64,000 nt of DNA from Bacillota bacterium (GCA_023460955.1 JAEWOH010000024.1:144976-208975), one strand, 5' to 3'. Positions 8,535-17,398 are shown, counted from the first letter of the stretch. Translations and numbers: made by a program. The notes: generated by a model from the letters alone, not told the origin.

Positions 8535-9713
8535 ATGCAAAATTTTTTAATTTCCGACACTGCTAAAGTGGCTATTTATAAACATTTCGACAACAGTGAA
8601 GCACCCTTTTACGTCTATGATAAGGAAAAAATTCAGACAACTTGTAAATCCTTTCTACAGATTCCTTACCCCTTAAAGAAAATTCATTTTGCCACTATGG
8701 CTAATATACACCCCACATTTCTTAGTATAATCCGGAACGAAGGCGTAAAGGTATTTGTAAATTCCTTGCCTCATTTGAAACAGGCACAACAAATAGGATA
8801 TTCAGGGAAGGATATTATATTTACCGCTTCTGCTATGAATGGGGAGGCAATGAAAACAGTCTTTGAAGCCGGCGCTATGATAAATCTGGATTCCATGGAA
8901 CAGATCGAACTCTGGGACAAGGTGTCAGGAGGCAGCGGATATGGGATACGTTGTAATATTGGAAACCTTATAAAGCCTCGAAAAACCAGGGCGGGCTATT
9001 TCTTGGGGAAAGCAAGTCGTTTAGGCCTTGATGTTAACGAAATGAGAGCCCTTAAAGGAAACCATAAGGTAAAGGGGCTACATTTGTATGTTGGCACAGA
9101 TATTATGGAAATTGAATACTTCATGGATTGTTATGCCAAACTTGGGGATTTTGCAAAATTGTATCCGGGTCTTGAATATATGGACCTTGGAGGAGGCTTC
9201 GGAATAGAGGATATTGATCTTACGTGTGATTTTGATTTCGTTACATATGGAAATCTGGTAAGCAAGTACATTGAGGAATTAAGCACACGACTCGGCCGTC
9301 CTCTTACTTTGATCCTGGAACCTGGAAGGATACTTGGGGGGAAGGCAGGATATTTTGCCTGCAAAGTTGTTGATATTAAATGGAGACAAAAAAGTCAGCT
9401 GATTGGAGTTAATGCTTGTGTCTCACAGTTTCCGAGACCTCTTTTTTATCCCGATACAGCTTATCATCCTTTGACCATTCTTAAAGGTGATGGAATTACT
9501 TATAAAAATAGCGCTGTGACCACAGAGAATGACGAAATTTTAAGCTCTATACATGGCTGTTCCACCTACTCCCGCGATTATCTTGCAAAAAATGTACAAA
9601 TCGGAAGAGTAAGTCTTGGGGACATAATTGTTTTTGGACATGCAGGATCTTACTGCGCATCGTCCTATACTGAATTTTTGGGCTTTCAAAAGCCGGAGGA
9701 AATATTCTTATGA
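8535..9713 (+). CDS. PLP fold-type III decarboxylase-like protein lacking the catalytic lysine
   Basis: 392 aa with the two-domain layout of ornithine/diaminopimelate/carboxynorspermidine decarboxylases. Kept: the phosphate-binding GGGFG (219-223), EPGR (262-265), the Cys342...Asp348 box near the active site and Tyr373. Changed: the PLP lysine of the Y-A-V-K-A-N motif is methionine (FATMAN, Met55), and the histidine pair of the H-x-H strand reads H183-L-Y185. The codon is clearly ATG, with no sign of frameshift. It may bind PLP non-covalently, bind another ligand, or be a pseudoenzyme. The strong ribosome binding site (AAAGGAGC) and 4-nt overlap with the next gene mark it as first gene of a six-gene operon with acyltransferases and radical SAM enzymes. 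Confidence 0.8.
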   Translation: MQNFLISDTAKVAIYKHFDNSEAPFYVYDKEKIQTTCKSFLQIPYPLKKIHFATMANIHPTFLSIIRNEGVKVFVNSLPHLKQAQQIGYSGKDIIFTASAMNGEAMKTVFEAGAMINLDSMEQIELWDKVSGGSGYGIRCNIGNLIKPRKTRAGYFLGKASRLGLDVNEMRALKGNHKVKGLHLYVGTDIMEIEYFMDCYAKLGDFAKLYPGLEYMDLGGGFGIEDIDLTCDFDFVTYGNLVSKYIEELSTRLGRPLTLILEPGRILGGKAGYFACKVVDIKWRQKSQLIGVNACVSQFPRPLFYPDTAYHPLTILKGDGITYKNSAVTTENDEILSSIHGCSTYSRDYLAKNVQIGRVSLGDIIVFGHAGSYCASSYTEFLGFQKPEEIFL

Positions 9714-10807
9714 AATTTATAGATGTGGTTAGCCAAGCTGAACTTAAGAAATTCTACTCCTTTTCCTCGGAACTTTATAAGGAAAACAAATATTACAGAG
9801 ATACTGAACACGATGTACTGACCATGCTGGTTGAAAGGAAATCCGTTTTTTTTCAGCATGCAGAAATTCAACCAATCTTACTTATGGACGATTCAAGTAA
9901 AAAGGTACTTGCGCGTTTTTGCTTTATAACTGATAAGCAACAGCCGTTAGCTGTTCAGCTTGCTTTTTTTGAAGCTTTACCCCGAATCGAGAAGCTTGCT
10001 GAAGAAATTACTACCGAATGTAAAAAGCGCTTTCCGGATCACAAGAAGCTCATTGCCGGGTTAAATGCACACTTGAATTACGGTGCGGGCTTCTTATGTT
10101 CACGTTTTGATGAAGTCCCGGTGTTTGGCCTTCCCTACACAATGGAGTATTATAAGGACTATTTCAAGGACTTTGAATCAAAAAAGATGTTCTCTTTCCG
10201 TTACCCTACAGAACCATTCTTTGAATATTATCAAAACCGAAAAAAACATGTTGGCGCTGATAAGATAAAGGTTAGGACCATGTGTAAAAAAAGGTTGAAA
10301 GAGGAAGTTGCCATATATACATATCTTAACAACTCCAGCTTTCAAAAGCACCCCTACTGGTCCGATAGGGCTGAAGAAGAGGATTATGAACTATTTAAGC
10401 CCTTCGCTGCCATGCTTGACGAAGAGAATCTTCTGATTGCAGAAGTGGACGGTAAGCCGGTAGGTTTTTTGCTTTGGTACCCTGATTATAACCAACTGGT
10501 AAAGGGTAATGGTCACATAGGAGTATTGGAATGGCTTAGGTTCAAACTTTTTAACCCTATAGATACCTTTAGATTTACAGAATTTGGAGTACTCCCCCAA
10601 TACCGTAAGACTGCTGTGGTGGATGAGATGATCAGGAAGCTTACTGAGTTAATTGAAAGAACTCCCTATAAGACAGTTGAGGGTGGATTCATATTTGAAG
10701 AGAATGCATCAAGTATTGCAGTTACACTAAGGTATGCCTTCCGAACCATGGGGAAGGAAATGGAGCCGTACAGAGAATATGCTGTGTTTGAACGTCAATT
10801 ATTTTGA
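9710..10807 (+). CDS. GNAT-family acyltransferase-like protein
   Basis: 365 aa. The C-terminal ~150 residues have a GNAT core: LLIAEVDGKPVGFLLW is the strand pair before the acyl-CoA site, and FGVLPQYRKTAVVDEMI matches the V-x-P-x-Y-R region that binds the cofactor pyrophosphate, although the usual Q/R-x-x-G-x-G/A signature is degenerate. The N-terminal ~200 residues look like a second, diverged GNAT-like half. It resembles large two-lobed N-acyltransferases found in biosynthetic clusters. GGAGG precedes the ATG, and the gene overlaps its neighbour by 4 nt. Substrate unknown; it may acylate an amine made or carried by the neighbouring proteins. Confidence 0.7.
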   Translation: MKFIDVVSQAELKKFYSFSSELYKENKYYRDTEHDVLTMLVERKSVFFQHAEIQPILLMDDSSKKVLARFCFITDKQQPLAVQLAFFEALPRIEKLAEEITTECKKRFPDHKKLIAGLNAHLNYGAGFLCSRFDEVPVFGLPYTMEYYKDYFKDFESKKMFSFRYPTEPFFEYYQNRKKHVGADKIKVRTMCKKRLKEEVAIYTYLNNSSFQKHPYWSDRAEEEDYELFKPFAAMLDEENLLIAEVDGKPVGFLLWYPDYNQLVKGNGHIGVLEWLRFKLFNPIDTFRFTEFGVLPQYRKTAVVDEMIRKLTELIERTPYKTVEGGFIFEENASSIAVTLRYAFRTMGKEMEPYREYAVFERQLF

Positions 10808-10818
10808 AAGGAATTCTT

Positions 10819-11814
10819 ATGTTTGAATTAATTAATAGCGCAAAAGAACTTCCTGACGAATGGGATGAAATTGCTGAGGAATACTTTCAGCGGAGAGAGT
10901 TTCTTATACATACTGAAGAGTTCAATCCCTGCGACCAAAGGTATTATGTTCTGAAAAAGGGTGGCAAGACAGTAGCAGGGGCAGTGGTTTACACTCTTAG
11001 GCTTGATATACTCACATATTTAAAAATTAAAAGTCCTTTAAAGATGAGAATATGCGGGATTCCTTGTTCAGTATCAGCGTCAGGGCTTTTTGGGCAAAAC
11101 GGAACAGAATTGCTTCCTATAGTTTTAAAACAAGAAAGAGGCTTTAAACTTTTTCTCAATCTTGATGAGCTGCCGGAAATAGGTCTGGCTGCAGGTACCA
11201 CATTTCCGACAATTATTATGAGTAATTCTTTTTCTTCAATTAAGGACTATGAATCGCTCATGCGCTATGAATACAGACGACGATATAATAAAATACGTAC
11301 TGCGTTTAAAGACGTAAATGCCGTTCGCTCAGACTGTTCATGCTTTGGAGAATGCGAGTACAAGCTTTATCTTAATGTATTAAAAAAGAGTGACGGAAAG
11401 CTTGAAACATTATCTCGGGACTTCTTTACAAATCTCCCGGCAAGCTTCAGGCTTTCTCGTTTTTATTCAGGGCAAAAACTTTTGGGCTGGCATATTACAG
11501 TCCTCTATCAAAACACGATGTACTTTTTCCTTGGTGGCATAGAGTATGAGTTTAACAACAGCTATTCAACTTATTTCAATATGCTGTATGACATAATAGA
11601 GCAGGGAATTAACTGCAAAGCAGGCAGGATAGAACTGGGACAGACAGCGGAAGTGCCAAAGCTCAGGACCGGTGGAAAAGTTGTCAATAAATATATGCTG
11701 GCTCAACATTCGTCCAAGATTATCAGTAAGGCATTAAAGCTAGCTGAGGGAGTGCTTGCATACAAATGCAATTTTCCTGATAACCATGTTTTCAAGGAGG
11801 ATACAGAAGGATGA
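10819..11814 (+). CDS. FemAB/GNAT-fold acyltransferase-like protein (PF04339-like)
   Basis: About 331 aa. The YEYRRRYNKIRTAF segment near residues 150-165, the DFFTNLP...FRLSRFY strand and the C-terminal GGIEYEF...Y region resemble the peptidogalycan biosynthesis/recognition family (PF04339), a GNAT-fold group related to FemAB aminoacyltransferases. The ATG at 10819 was chosen because GAAAGGA ends 6 nt before it; the upstream TTG at 10804 has no site. The gene starts 11 nt after the previous stop and overlaps the next by 4 nt. It may join an aminoacyl or acyl group to the cluster's product. Family call moderate, function inferred. Confidence 0.65.
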   Translation: MFELINSAKELPDEWDEIAEEYFQRREFLIHTEEFNPCDQRYYVLKKGGKTVAGAVVYTLRLDILTYLKIKSPLKMRICGIPCSVSASGLFGQNGTELLPIVLKQERGFKLFLNLDELPEIGLAAGTTFPTIIMSNSFSSIKDYESLMRYEYRRRYNKIRTAFKDVNAVRSDCSCFGECEYKLYLNVLKKSDGKLETLSRDFFTNLPASFRLSRFYSGQKLLGWHITVLYQNTMYFFLGGIEYEFNNSYSTYFNMLYDIIEQGINCKAGRIELGQTAEVPKLRTGGKVVNKYMLAQHSSKIISKALKLAEGVLAYKCNFPDNHVFKEDTEG

Positions 11815-13211
11815 TACATACTGATGACGAGGGCGGCAAGCTCAAGGTTATGCTGGTAAGGCCAAAACCGCATAATGAAACCATAGGTCTTCAATACGTT
11901 ATGAAGGTTGAACCGCTGGAGTTGGAAGTTCTTGCGGCGGTTTTGCCTGAAGACTGTACACCTGTTATTGTTGACATGATAATTGAGAAGCCCTCAATTG
12001 AAAACTTTATAACGAAAGAAAAGCCGGATATTTTTTGTGTCACGGGTTACATAACTAATGTCCCTGAAATGATTGAATACTGCCGGCTTGCTAAATTGCT
12101 GAACCCAAAGGTTGTTACAGTTTGCGGAGGGGTTCACTGTGAAGTTTGTCCGGAAGACCTGGAAAGCCCCTACATTGACTTTCGTGTAGTAAGGGATACA
12201 ATTACAAGTTTTAAAAATCTTTTTGAGTATATTCGTGGAACGGGGCAGAAACCAAAGGGAGTGCTGATGAAAAATGAAACAGTCAGTACACCTCCCGAGG
12301 TGACAGACCCTGCATTCTATCCTGAGCTTCCCAGACGTGATTTGACAAAAAAACACAGGGATAAATATTTTTACATTTTCCATCATCCTGTAGCTCTTCT
12401 TAAAACTGCATTCGGGTGCCCGTACTCCTGTAACTTCTGTTTTTGCAGAAAGATTACCGGAGGAAAGTATGCTGAAAGAGATCTCGACGTAGTTATTAAG
12501 GAAATTGAAAATATCACTGAAGAGCATATTTATATTGTTGATGATGATTTTCTTTTCAGCCGGGACAGGATTACCAAATTTATAGAGGCTTTAAAGGCAA
12601 GGAATATAAAAAAGACTTTCCTTGTATATGGCCGGGCAGATTTTATTTCAAACAATCCTGACCTGATCAGAAAATTCAGGGAAGTTGGATTAAAAACCGT
12701 TATTGTTGGCGTGGAATCGGTATTTGAACACGAATTGAAGGCTTATTCAAAACATACAACTCTGCAAATAAATAGAGAGGCCATGAGAATTCTGAAAGAT
12801 AATAGGGTGGACTGCTTCGCAACTGTTATAGTATCTCCCGGCTGGGGAAAAGCGGAGTTCAAAGAATGCGGCGTCAAACTGAAGGAAATGGGCATAAGCT
12901 ATGTAAATCTTCAGCCGTTTACTCCGCTGCCGGGAACAGATATCTCAACTCCAGCTGACAAAATACTGGTTCAACGCAACGATTACCATAAATGGGATTT
13001 GGCTCATGTGACCGTTAAGCCGGATAAACTATCCGAAAGAGAATATTACCGAGAGATACTTAAGTTATATCGTTCCATTCTTTTTCAGCCGCATATTATT
13101 GTAGGATACATTAAGACCTATTCGTTACCAATGCTGATGAAAATGCTTTTGGGAAGCATGATGGTTTACAGACAATATAAGCAAAAAATGAAGGAGGCCG
13201 GGCATGCCTGA
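11811..13211 (+). CDS. B12-binding-type radical SAM protein 1
   Basis: 466 aa. Residues about 11-145 form a Rossmann-like cobalamin-binding-type domain (VMLVRPKP start, VCGGVHCEVCPED), without the D-x-H-x-x-G motif, as in BchE-like proteins. The radical SAM motif C-x3-C-x2-C is Cys203, Cys207, Cys210, followed by YVVDDDF-like IYIVDDDFLF and GRADFI strands of the TIM barrel. It is a paralogue of the protein encoded at 14536: both carry F-C-F/Y-C after the cluster motif, then a GG/NG-x-Y-x-ERDLD box. Likely a cobalamin-dependent methyltransferase or carbon-bond-forming enzyme. AAGGAGG precedes the ATG, which overlaps the previous stop by 4 nt. Confidence 0.88.
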   Translation: MIHTDDEGGKLKVMLVRPKPHNETIGLQYVMKVEPLELEVLAAVLPEDCTPVIVDMIIEKPSIENFITKEKPDIFCVTGYITNVPEMIEYCRLAKLLNPKVVTVCGGVHCEVCPEDLESPYIDFRVVRDTITSFKNLFEYIRGTGQKPKGVLMKNETVSTPPEVTDPAFYPELPRRDLTKKHRDKYFYIFHHPVALLKTAFGCPYSCNFCFCRKITGGKYAERDLDVVIKEIENITEEHIYIVDDDFLFSRDRITKFIEALKARNIKKTFLVYGRADFISNNPDLIRKFREVGLKTVIVGVESVFEHELKAYSKHTTLQINREAMRILKDNRVDCFATVIVSPGWGKAEFKECGVKLKEMGISYVNLQPFTPLPGTDISTPADKILVQRNDYHKWDLAHVTVKPDKLSEREYYREILKLYRSILFQPHIIVGYIKTYSLPMLMKMLLGSMMVYRQYKQKMKEAGHA

Positions 13212-14523
13212 AATTCTATTAATTCAACCAACCCAAGTAACAAGAAGTGGTGAGATATGCAGACAGGATCGCCTTTATTTACCAAGCCTGTCACACCCTT
13301 ATCTTGCAGCTTTCGCGCCGAAACACTGGAAGGTACGTGTACAATGTGAAGTTATTGAGGAGATCGACTATAATACCGATGCTGATATAATCGGTATCGG
13401 AAGTATGGGCTATGCTGCACTCCATGGACTTGAAATTGCCCGTGAATTTAAGAAAAGGGGAAAAACCGTTATCATGGGAGGCTACATGGTGTCCCTTGCA
13501 CATGAGTATGCCTCCCAATACGTTGACAGTATAACCATCGGAGATGGAGAGATTTCATTCCCCCAGGTATTAAAGGACTTTGAGAATGGTGAATTAAAGC
13601 CAATTTACCGCAATCCGGTTAAGGATCTAAATAATCTTCCAGTTCCGAGATATGATCTTCTTATGGAAAAGCCTATAGGCTCAACGCTGCCGGTACAGGC
13701 TGGACGCGGTTGTCCGCACAGTTGTTCCTTCTGTTCAATTGCCTGTTTGTATCATCAGCGTTATATGGTACGACCTATACCCGAAATAATTCGTGATATT
13801 GAGACCATAAAAGATTTAGGAATGAAAGAGTTTTACATGATAGATGACAATATAATCGGAAATCCCGGTTTCTTTGAGGAACTGTGCCTGGCAATAAAGC
13901 CGCTGAAGATGCGCTGGAGCAGCCAGTGCTCAATTCAACTTGCGAAAAACGAAAAACTCCTGAAGTTGGCAGCCGATGCCGGAGTTTCGATGTTGAGCTT
14001 TGGTATTGAAAGTATTACTCAGGAGGGTATCGACCGTTTGGGAAAACCCTGGCTCAGAGTAGAGGAACATCAAACCCTTATAAACCGCATTCATAAAGCA
14101 GGTATTCTTGTTTCCAGTGAAATGATTGCGGGAACCGACAGTGATACGGTCCAAAGTCTCGAAGAAACCGCCTGCTTTGTGGATAATGCCCGAATAGCTA
14201 TTCCGAGGTTTTACATACTGACACCTATCCCGTCAACCCCGCTTTATAAGGAATATAAGGAGAATGACCGGCTTATTACGGAAGACATTGCAGAGTATGA
14301 CGGAACAAAACCGGTATTTAAGCCTGCCAATATGGAACCTGAAGAGCTTGAAACAGCCTATTGGAAATTGAATAACAAGGTTTTCAGCATCAGAAGCATA
14401 CTCCGCAGAACACTGGGACATCCCAATTTTCTGAAAAAGCCCTTTCTTTACATATTTGCATTCTTTGTGAATTTCCATTACCGCAGATACGTAAAACGCA
14501 AGATACCTCCAAATATTTTCTAA
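13204..14523 (+). CDS. B12-binding-type radical SAM protein 2
   Basis: 439 aa. N-terminal B12-binding-type Rossmann domain (about 1-135, with IIGIGSMGY, VIMGGYMVSL, TIGDGE), then the radical SAM motif at Cys170, Cys174, Cys177 in GRGCPHSCSFC, followed by RYMVRPIPEIIRDIE and MIDDN. The FGIES and AGIL...EMIAGTDSD strands complete the barrel. It is the most canonical of the three, close to BchE/HpnJ-type enzymes and B12-dependent methylases, and not a close paralogue of the other two. AAGGAGG lies before the ATG, with an 8-nt overlap with the preceding gene. Substrate unknown. Confidence 0.88.
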   Translation: MPEILLIQPTQVTRSGEICRQDRLYLPSLSHPYLAAFAPKHWKVRVQCEVIEEIDYNTDADIIGIGSMGYAALHGLEIAREFKKRGKTVIMGGYMVSLAHEYASQYVDSITIGDGEISFPQVLKDFENGELKPIYRNPVKDLNNLPVPRYDLLMEKPIGSTLPVQAGRGCPHSCSFCSIACLYHQRYMVRPIPEIIRDIETIKDLGMKEFYMIDDNIIGNPGFFEELCLAIKPLKMRWSSQCSIQLAKNEKLLKLAADAGVSMLSFGIESITQEGIDRLGKPWLRVEEHQTLINRIHKAGILVSSEMIAGTDSDTVQSLEETACFVDNARIAIPRFYILTPIPSTPLYKEYKENDRLITEDIAEYDGTKPVFKPANMEPEELETAYWKLNNKVFSIRSILRRTLGHPNFLKKPFLYIFAFFVNFHYRRYVKRKIPPNIF

Positions 14524-14535
14524 GGAGCAGAAAGC

Positions 14536-15861
14536 ATGACAATGAAAGTACTGCTTGTTCGACCTAAATATACTTCTATTCTTGTGAATCTGGAACCTCT
14601 CGGGCTTGAATATGTCGGTGGCATGCTTAATGGAATTAACATTCCATATGAAATTTTTGATGAATTTAATATGTCAAGGCTTTTCATCAATTCCAGACTG
14701 TCACATAAAATAAAAAGTCAGAGCTTTACACATGTTGGCTTCCATGTCAACGCCAACTCTGTAGACTACTGCCTTAACACTGCAAAGAAACTAAAGAAAA
14801 GATATCCTCATCTGAAAATACTGATGGGTGGGCCTCATGTGGAACTGAATTACAAGGATTTTTGTATTGATGAGGTGGATTACGTCTGCTATGATAATGG
14901 ACTTGAATCTCTTGAAGTCTGTTATAAGGAAAATTTCAAGAAAGAAATACTCCAAAATGCAAAGGGAATCGCTTTTAAGGATAGCTCCGGTAAATGGGTT
15001 TTCAAAGAAAAATCTCCTGCTATCTGCAAGTATCATGTTAAGCCCGACCGGAGTCACTTCTATAAGGGGTTGAAGAAAAATTTCATAATGCAAAAGGGAA
15101 GTTACGGAATTGTACGTGGATCTTTCTCCTGCCCTTTTAATTGCAGTTTTTGTTATTGCACTAAAATGAATAATGGTGTTTACATGGAGAGGGATTTGGA
15201 TGAGTTTATCCATGAAATCCGGGATATTAAGCATCAGAATATATGGATAATGGATGATGATTTTCTTATAAACACAGAGCGTGTCAAAAGCTTCTGCTAC
15301 AAAATGATAAATGCTTCACAGCAGCCTAAAAAGCTGATGATATACGGCAGGGCCGACAGTGTAGTAAGGAATAAGGAAATCATGCCTCTTTTATATAAAG
15401 CAGGTGTACGTGATGTCATGGTTGGTCTGGAAGCTGTTACGGACAAACTTTTAGACCAATACCATAAGGAAACCACCCGTAACCTGAATGAAGAGGCTAT
15501 TCAAATACTCCGGGAAAACAATATTGTATGCAACGGATTATTTGTCATAAGCCATGAATCAAATCGACAATATTTTAGAGAGCTGGTCTCCTTTATTAAG
15601 AAAAACAGTCTGTTATGGGTGGTGTTCGGCATCTTTACACCCTACAAGGGAACGTTAGCCTATGAGCAATACAAGGAGCAGGTGGCACAGCTTCCATCCA
15701 GAAAAATGGATGGTGCACACGTCACAGTAAAGCCCATACATATGAGTGCGTTCGAGTTTAAAATGAGATTTTATTGGCTTCATCTTATTTTCTATCCCAA
15801 ACTCTTTATACGGTCCTGGTTGAAGAGTGCTTATGATACAAAGAAAACAGGATGGATTTAG
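14536..15861 (+). CDS. B12-binding-type radical SAM protein 3, paralogue of protein 1
   Basis: 441 aa. The B12-binding-type domain covers about residues 1-145 (VLLVRPK, HVGFHVNANS, ILMGGPHVE). The radical SAM motif is Cys199, Cys203, Cys206, followed by Y-C-T and YMERDLD, mirroring protein 1. Barrel strands IWIMDDDFLI and IYGRADSV also match protein 1 closely, as does the C-terminal HVTVKP box. The two probably arose by duplication inside the cluster and may act one after the other on the same substrate. AAGGAG precedes the ATG, 12 nt after the previous stop. Last gene of the operon; the stop codon leads straight into a terminator. Confidence 0.88.
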   Translation: MTMKVLLVRPKYTSILVNLEPLGLEYVGGMLNGINIPYEIFDEFNMSRLFINSRLSHKIKSQSFTHVGFHVNANSVDYCLNTAKKLKKRYPHLKILMGGPHVELNYKDFCIDEVDYVCYDNGLESLEVCYKENFKKEILQNAKGIAFKDSSGKWVFKEKSPAICKYHVKPDRSHFYKGLKKNFIMQKGSYGIVRGSFSCPFNCSFCYCTKMNNGVYMERDLDEFIHEIRDIKHQNIWIMDDDFLINTERVKSFCYKMINASQQPKKLMIYGRADSVVRNKEIMPLLYKAGVRDVMVGLEAVTDKLLDQYHKETTRNLNEEAIQILRENNIVCNGLFVISHESNRQYFRELVSFIKKNSLLWVVFGIFTPYKGTLAYEQYKEQVAQLPSRKMDGAHVTVKPIHMSAFEFKMRFYWLHLIFYPKLFIRSWLKSAYDTKKTGWI

Positions 15862-15889
15862 GTACTGCCCTTCCCCGGCAGTACCTTTT
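15861..15889 (+). terminator. first terminator of the radical SAM operon
   Basis: GGTACTGCC pairs perfectly with GGCAGTACC across a 7-nt loop and is followed by TTTT. The stem begins on the last base of the stop codon. Confidence 0.88.
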
Positions 15890-15905
15890 ATGATGCAGAA
15901 AACCC

Positions 15906-15957
15906 AAAAAAGGGTGGTAGGAGCATTTTAACAATGATGCTCCTACCACCCTTTTTT
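15906..15957. terminator. second, 21-bp perfect terminator hairpin, likely bidirectional
   Basis: A 21-bp perfect inverted repeat (15906-15926 with 15937-15957) encloses a 10-nt loop. It has A6 on one flank and T6 on the other, so it can stop transcription from both sides. Confidence 0.9.
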
Positions 15958-16051
15958 GTAAAATCTTGTCCGGTTGACATAAAATACAGCCCTTGTTAAC
16001 ATAAAACCATATGGACTTATAACTGTATATGAGAGGGGTAGGTGCTGTATA

Positions 16052-17398
16052 GTGAGGTTTTTCAGCCGACCGGTTACACTGCTTTTAGTTGTTGCATTAC
16101 TTATTGTCAGCTCGTTTAGTTTTATCTCTTACGGAGCAAAAAAAGATAGCAATCCTCCCACGGCTCCTACGAATTTATTGGCAACCTCTGTTTTAAGTAC
16201 AAAAAGCACAACAAATGTTTATACTTCTACCGGTCTTATGGCCGCCAAGGCATATAAATATTTTGTAAGAGCTATTGATGCGGCTGGAAACAGTAATACT
16301 GTTACTACACCGCCTCCGGCAACTTCAACTGAACCTGTTGCATCAACTAAAAAAGTGGTTGGTTATTATGCAGCATGGGCCGCTTATTCAGGTTTTACCC
16401 CTGACAAACTTGATGTGAGTAAGCTTACTCATATCAACTACGCTTTTGCAAATATAGGAAGCGACCTTAAAATCGCTCTTGGCTATCCGGATATAGATTC
16501 TGCAAATTTTAGCAAACTAAATGCACTCAAACACTTAAATCCAAATCTGAAAACTTTAATTTCTGTGGGTGGCTGGTCCTGGTCGGGCAGATTTTCCGAT
16601 GCTGCACTTACTGATGCATCCAGAACAGCTTTTGCAGACAGCTGTGTTGACTTTATTGTTAAATATGGTTTTAACGGTGTGGATATTGATTGGGAATATC
16701 CTGTTAGTGGAGGTTTATCTACAAATGTAAAAAGGTCTGTAGACAAGCAGAATTTTACCTTACTTCTTAAGAAAATCAGAGAAAAGCTTAATTCAAGAAG
16801 TACTATAGATGGGAAGCAATACTTACTGACCATTGCAGGTGGATCCGGAGACTGGTATATCAATAATACTGAATTGGGTCTGATTCATCAGTATCTGGAT
16901 TATGTAAATGTCATGACCTATGACATACACGGAACCTGGGATAAATATACTGATTTTAATGCACCTCTTTATAGCAATACTGATAACTCACCTCAGGAAA
17001 AGTGGAGTGTTGATGCCTCAATCAATTCCTGGCTGAAGGCGGGAGTACCTGTGCAAAAACTAATTGCAGGTGTTCCGTTTTACGGTTACAGATATACAGC
17101 AGTAAATAACACAAATAATGGATTGTATCAGACGTACTCCGGAGGGGCATCCATAGGTTATGCCGGTATTGCAGCTAACTACCTGAATGCACCTGGCTTC
17201 ACAAGGTATTTTCATCAGCAATCAATGGTTCCATGGCTCTTTAACGGTTCGACATTTATAAGCTATGACGATGAGCAATCCATGGGACTGAAGGCACAGT
17301 ATATTAAAAACAAAAACCTGGGAGGGGCTGCTATATGGGAGTTGAGTCAGGACCCAAACAAGGTTCTTCTGGGAGCGCTTTACAATGGACTGAAGTAA
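16052..17398 (+). CDS. secreted GH18 chitinase-like glycoside hydrolase with a shortened FN3 module
   Basis: 448 aa. Signal peptide at residues 1-29 (hydrophobic LLLVVALLIVSSFSF then GA). Residues about 34-90 begin and end like a fibronectin type III repeat (PPTAPTNLLATSV...; AYKYFVRAIDAAGNS) but lack the ~25 residues in between. From about 103 to the end is a GH18 barrel: VVGYYAAW, a SVGGW strand, and the catalytic box NGVDIDWEYP with the acid Glu and two upstream Asp; the first D of D-x-x-D-x-D-x-E is Asn. Later GVPFYGY and AIWELSQD are typical. There is no dockerin or SLH module. Start is GTG; AGGTG lies 7 nt upstream. It likely cuts chitin or a related GlcNAc polymer outside the cell. Confidence 0.88.
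   Translation: MRFFSRPVTLLLVVALLIVSSFSFISYGAKKDSNPPTAPTNLLATSVLSTKSTTNVYTSTGLMAAKAYKYFVRAIDAAGNSNTVTTPPPATSTEPVASTKKVVGYYAAWAAYSGFTPDKLDVSKLTHINYAFANIGSDLKIALGYPDIDSANFSKLNALKHLNPNLKTLISVGGWSWSGRFSDAALTDASRTAFADSCVDFIVKYGFNGVDIDWEYPVSGGLSTNVKRSVDKQNFTLLLKKIREKLNSRSTIDGKQYLLTIAGGSGDWYINNTELGLIHQYLDYVNVMTYDIHGTWDKYTDFNAPLYSNTDNSPQEKWSVDASINSWLKAGVPVQKLIAGVPFYGYRYTAVNNTNNGLYQTYSGGASIGYAGIAANYLNAPGFTRYFHQQSMVPWLFNGSTFISYDDEQSMGLKAQYIKNKNLGGAAIWELSQDPNKVLLGALYNGLK

Noticed and set aside
11994..12527. 177-codon open frame antisense to radical SAM gene 1
   Set aside because: Fully inside a well-supported gene, no ribosome binding site, amino acid make-up typical of a shadow frame.
14791..15234. 147-codon open frame antisense to radical SAM gene 3
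   Set aside because: Opposite strand of a gene with clear motifs; no start signals or recognisable domain.
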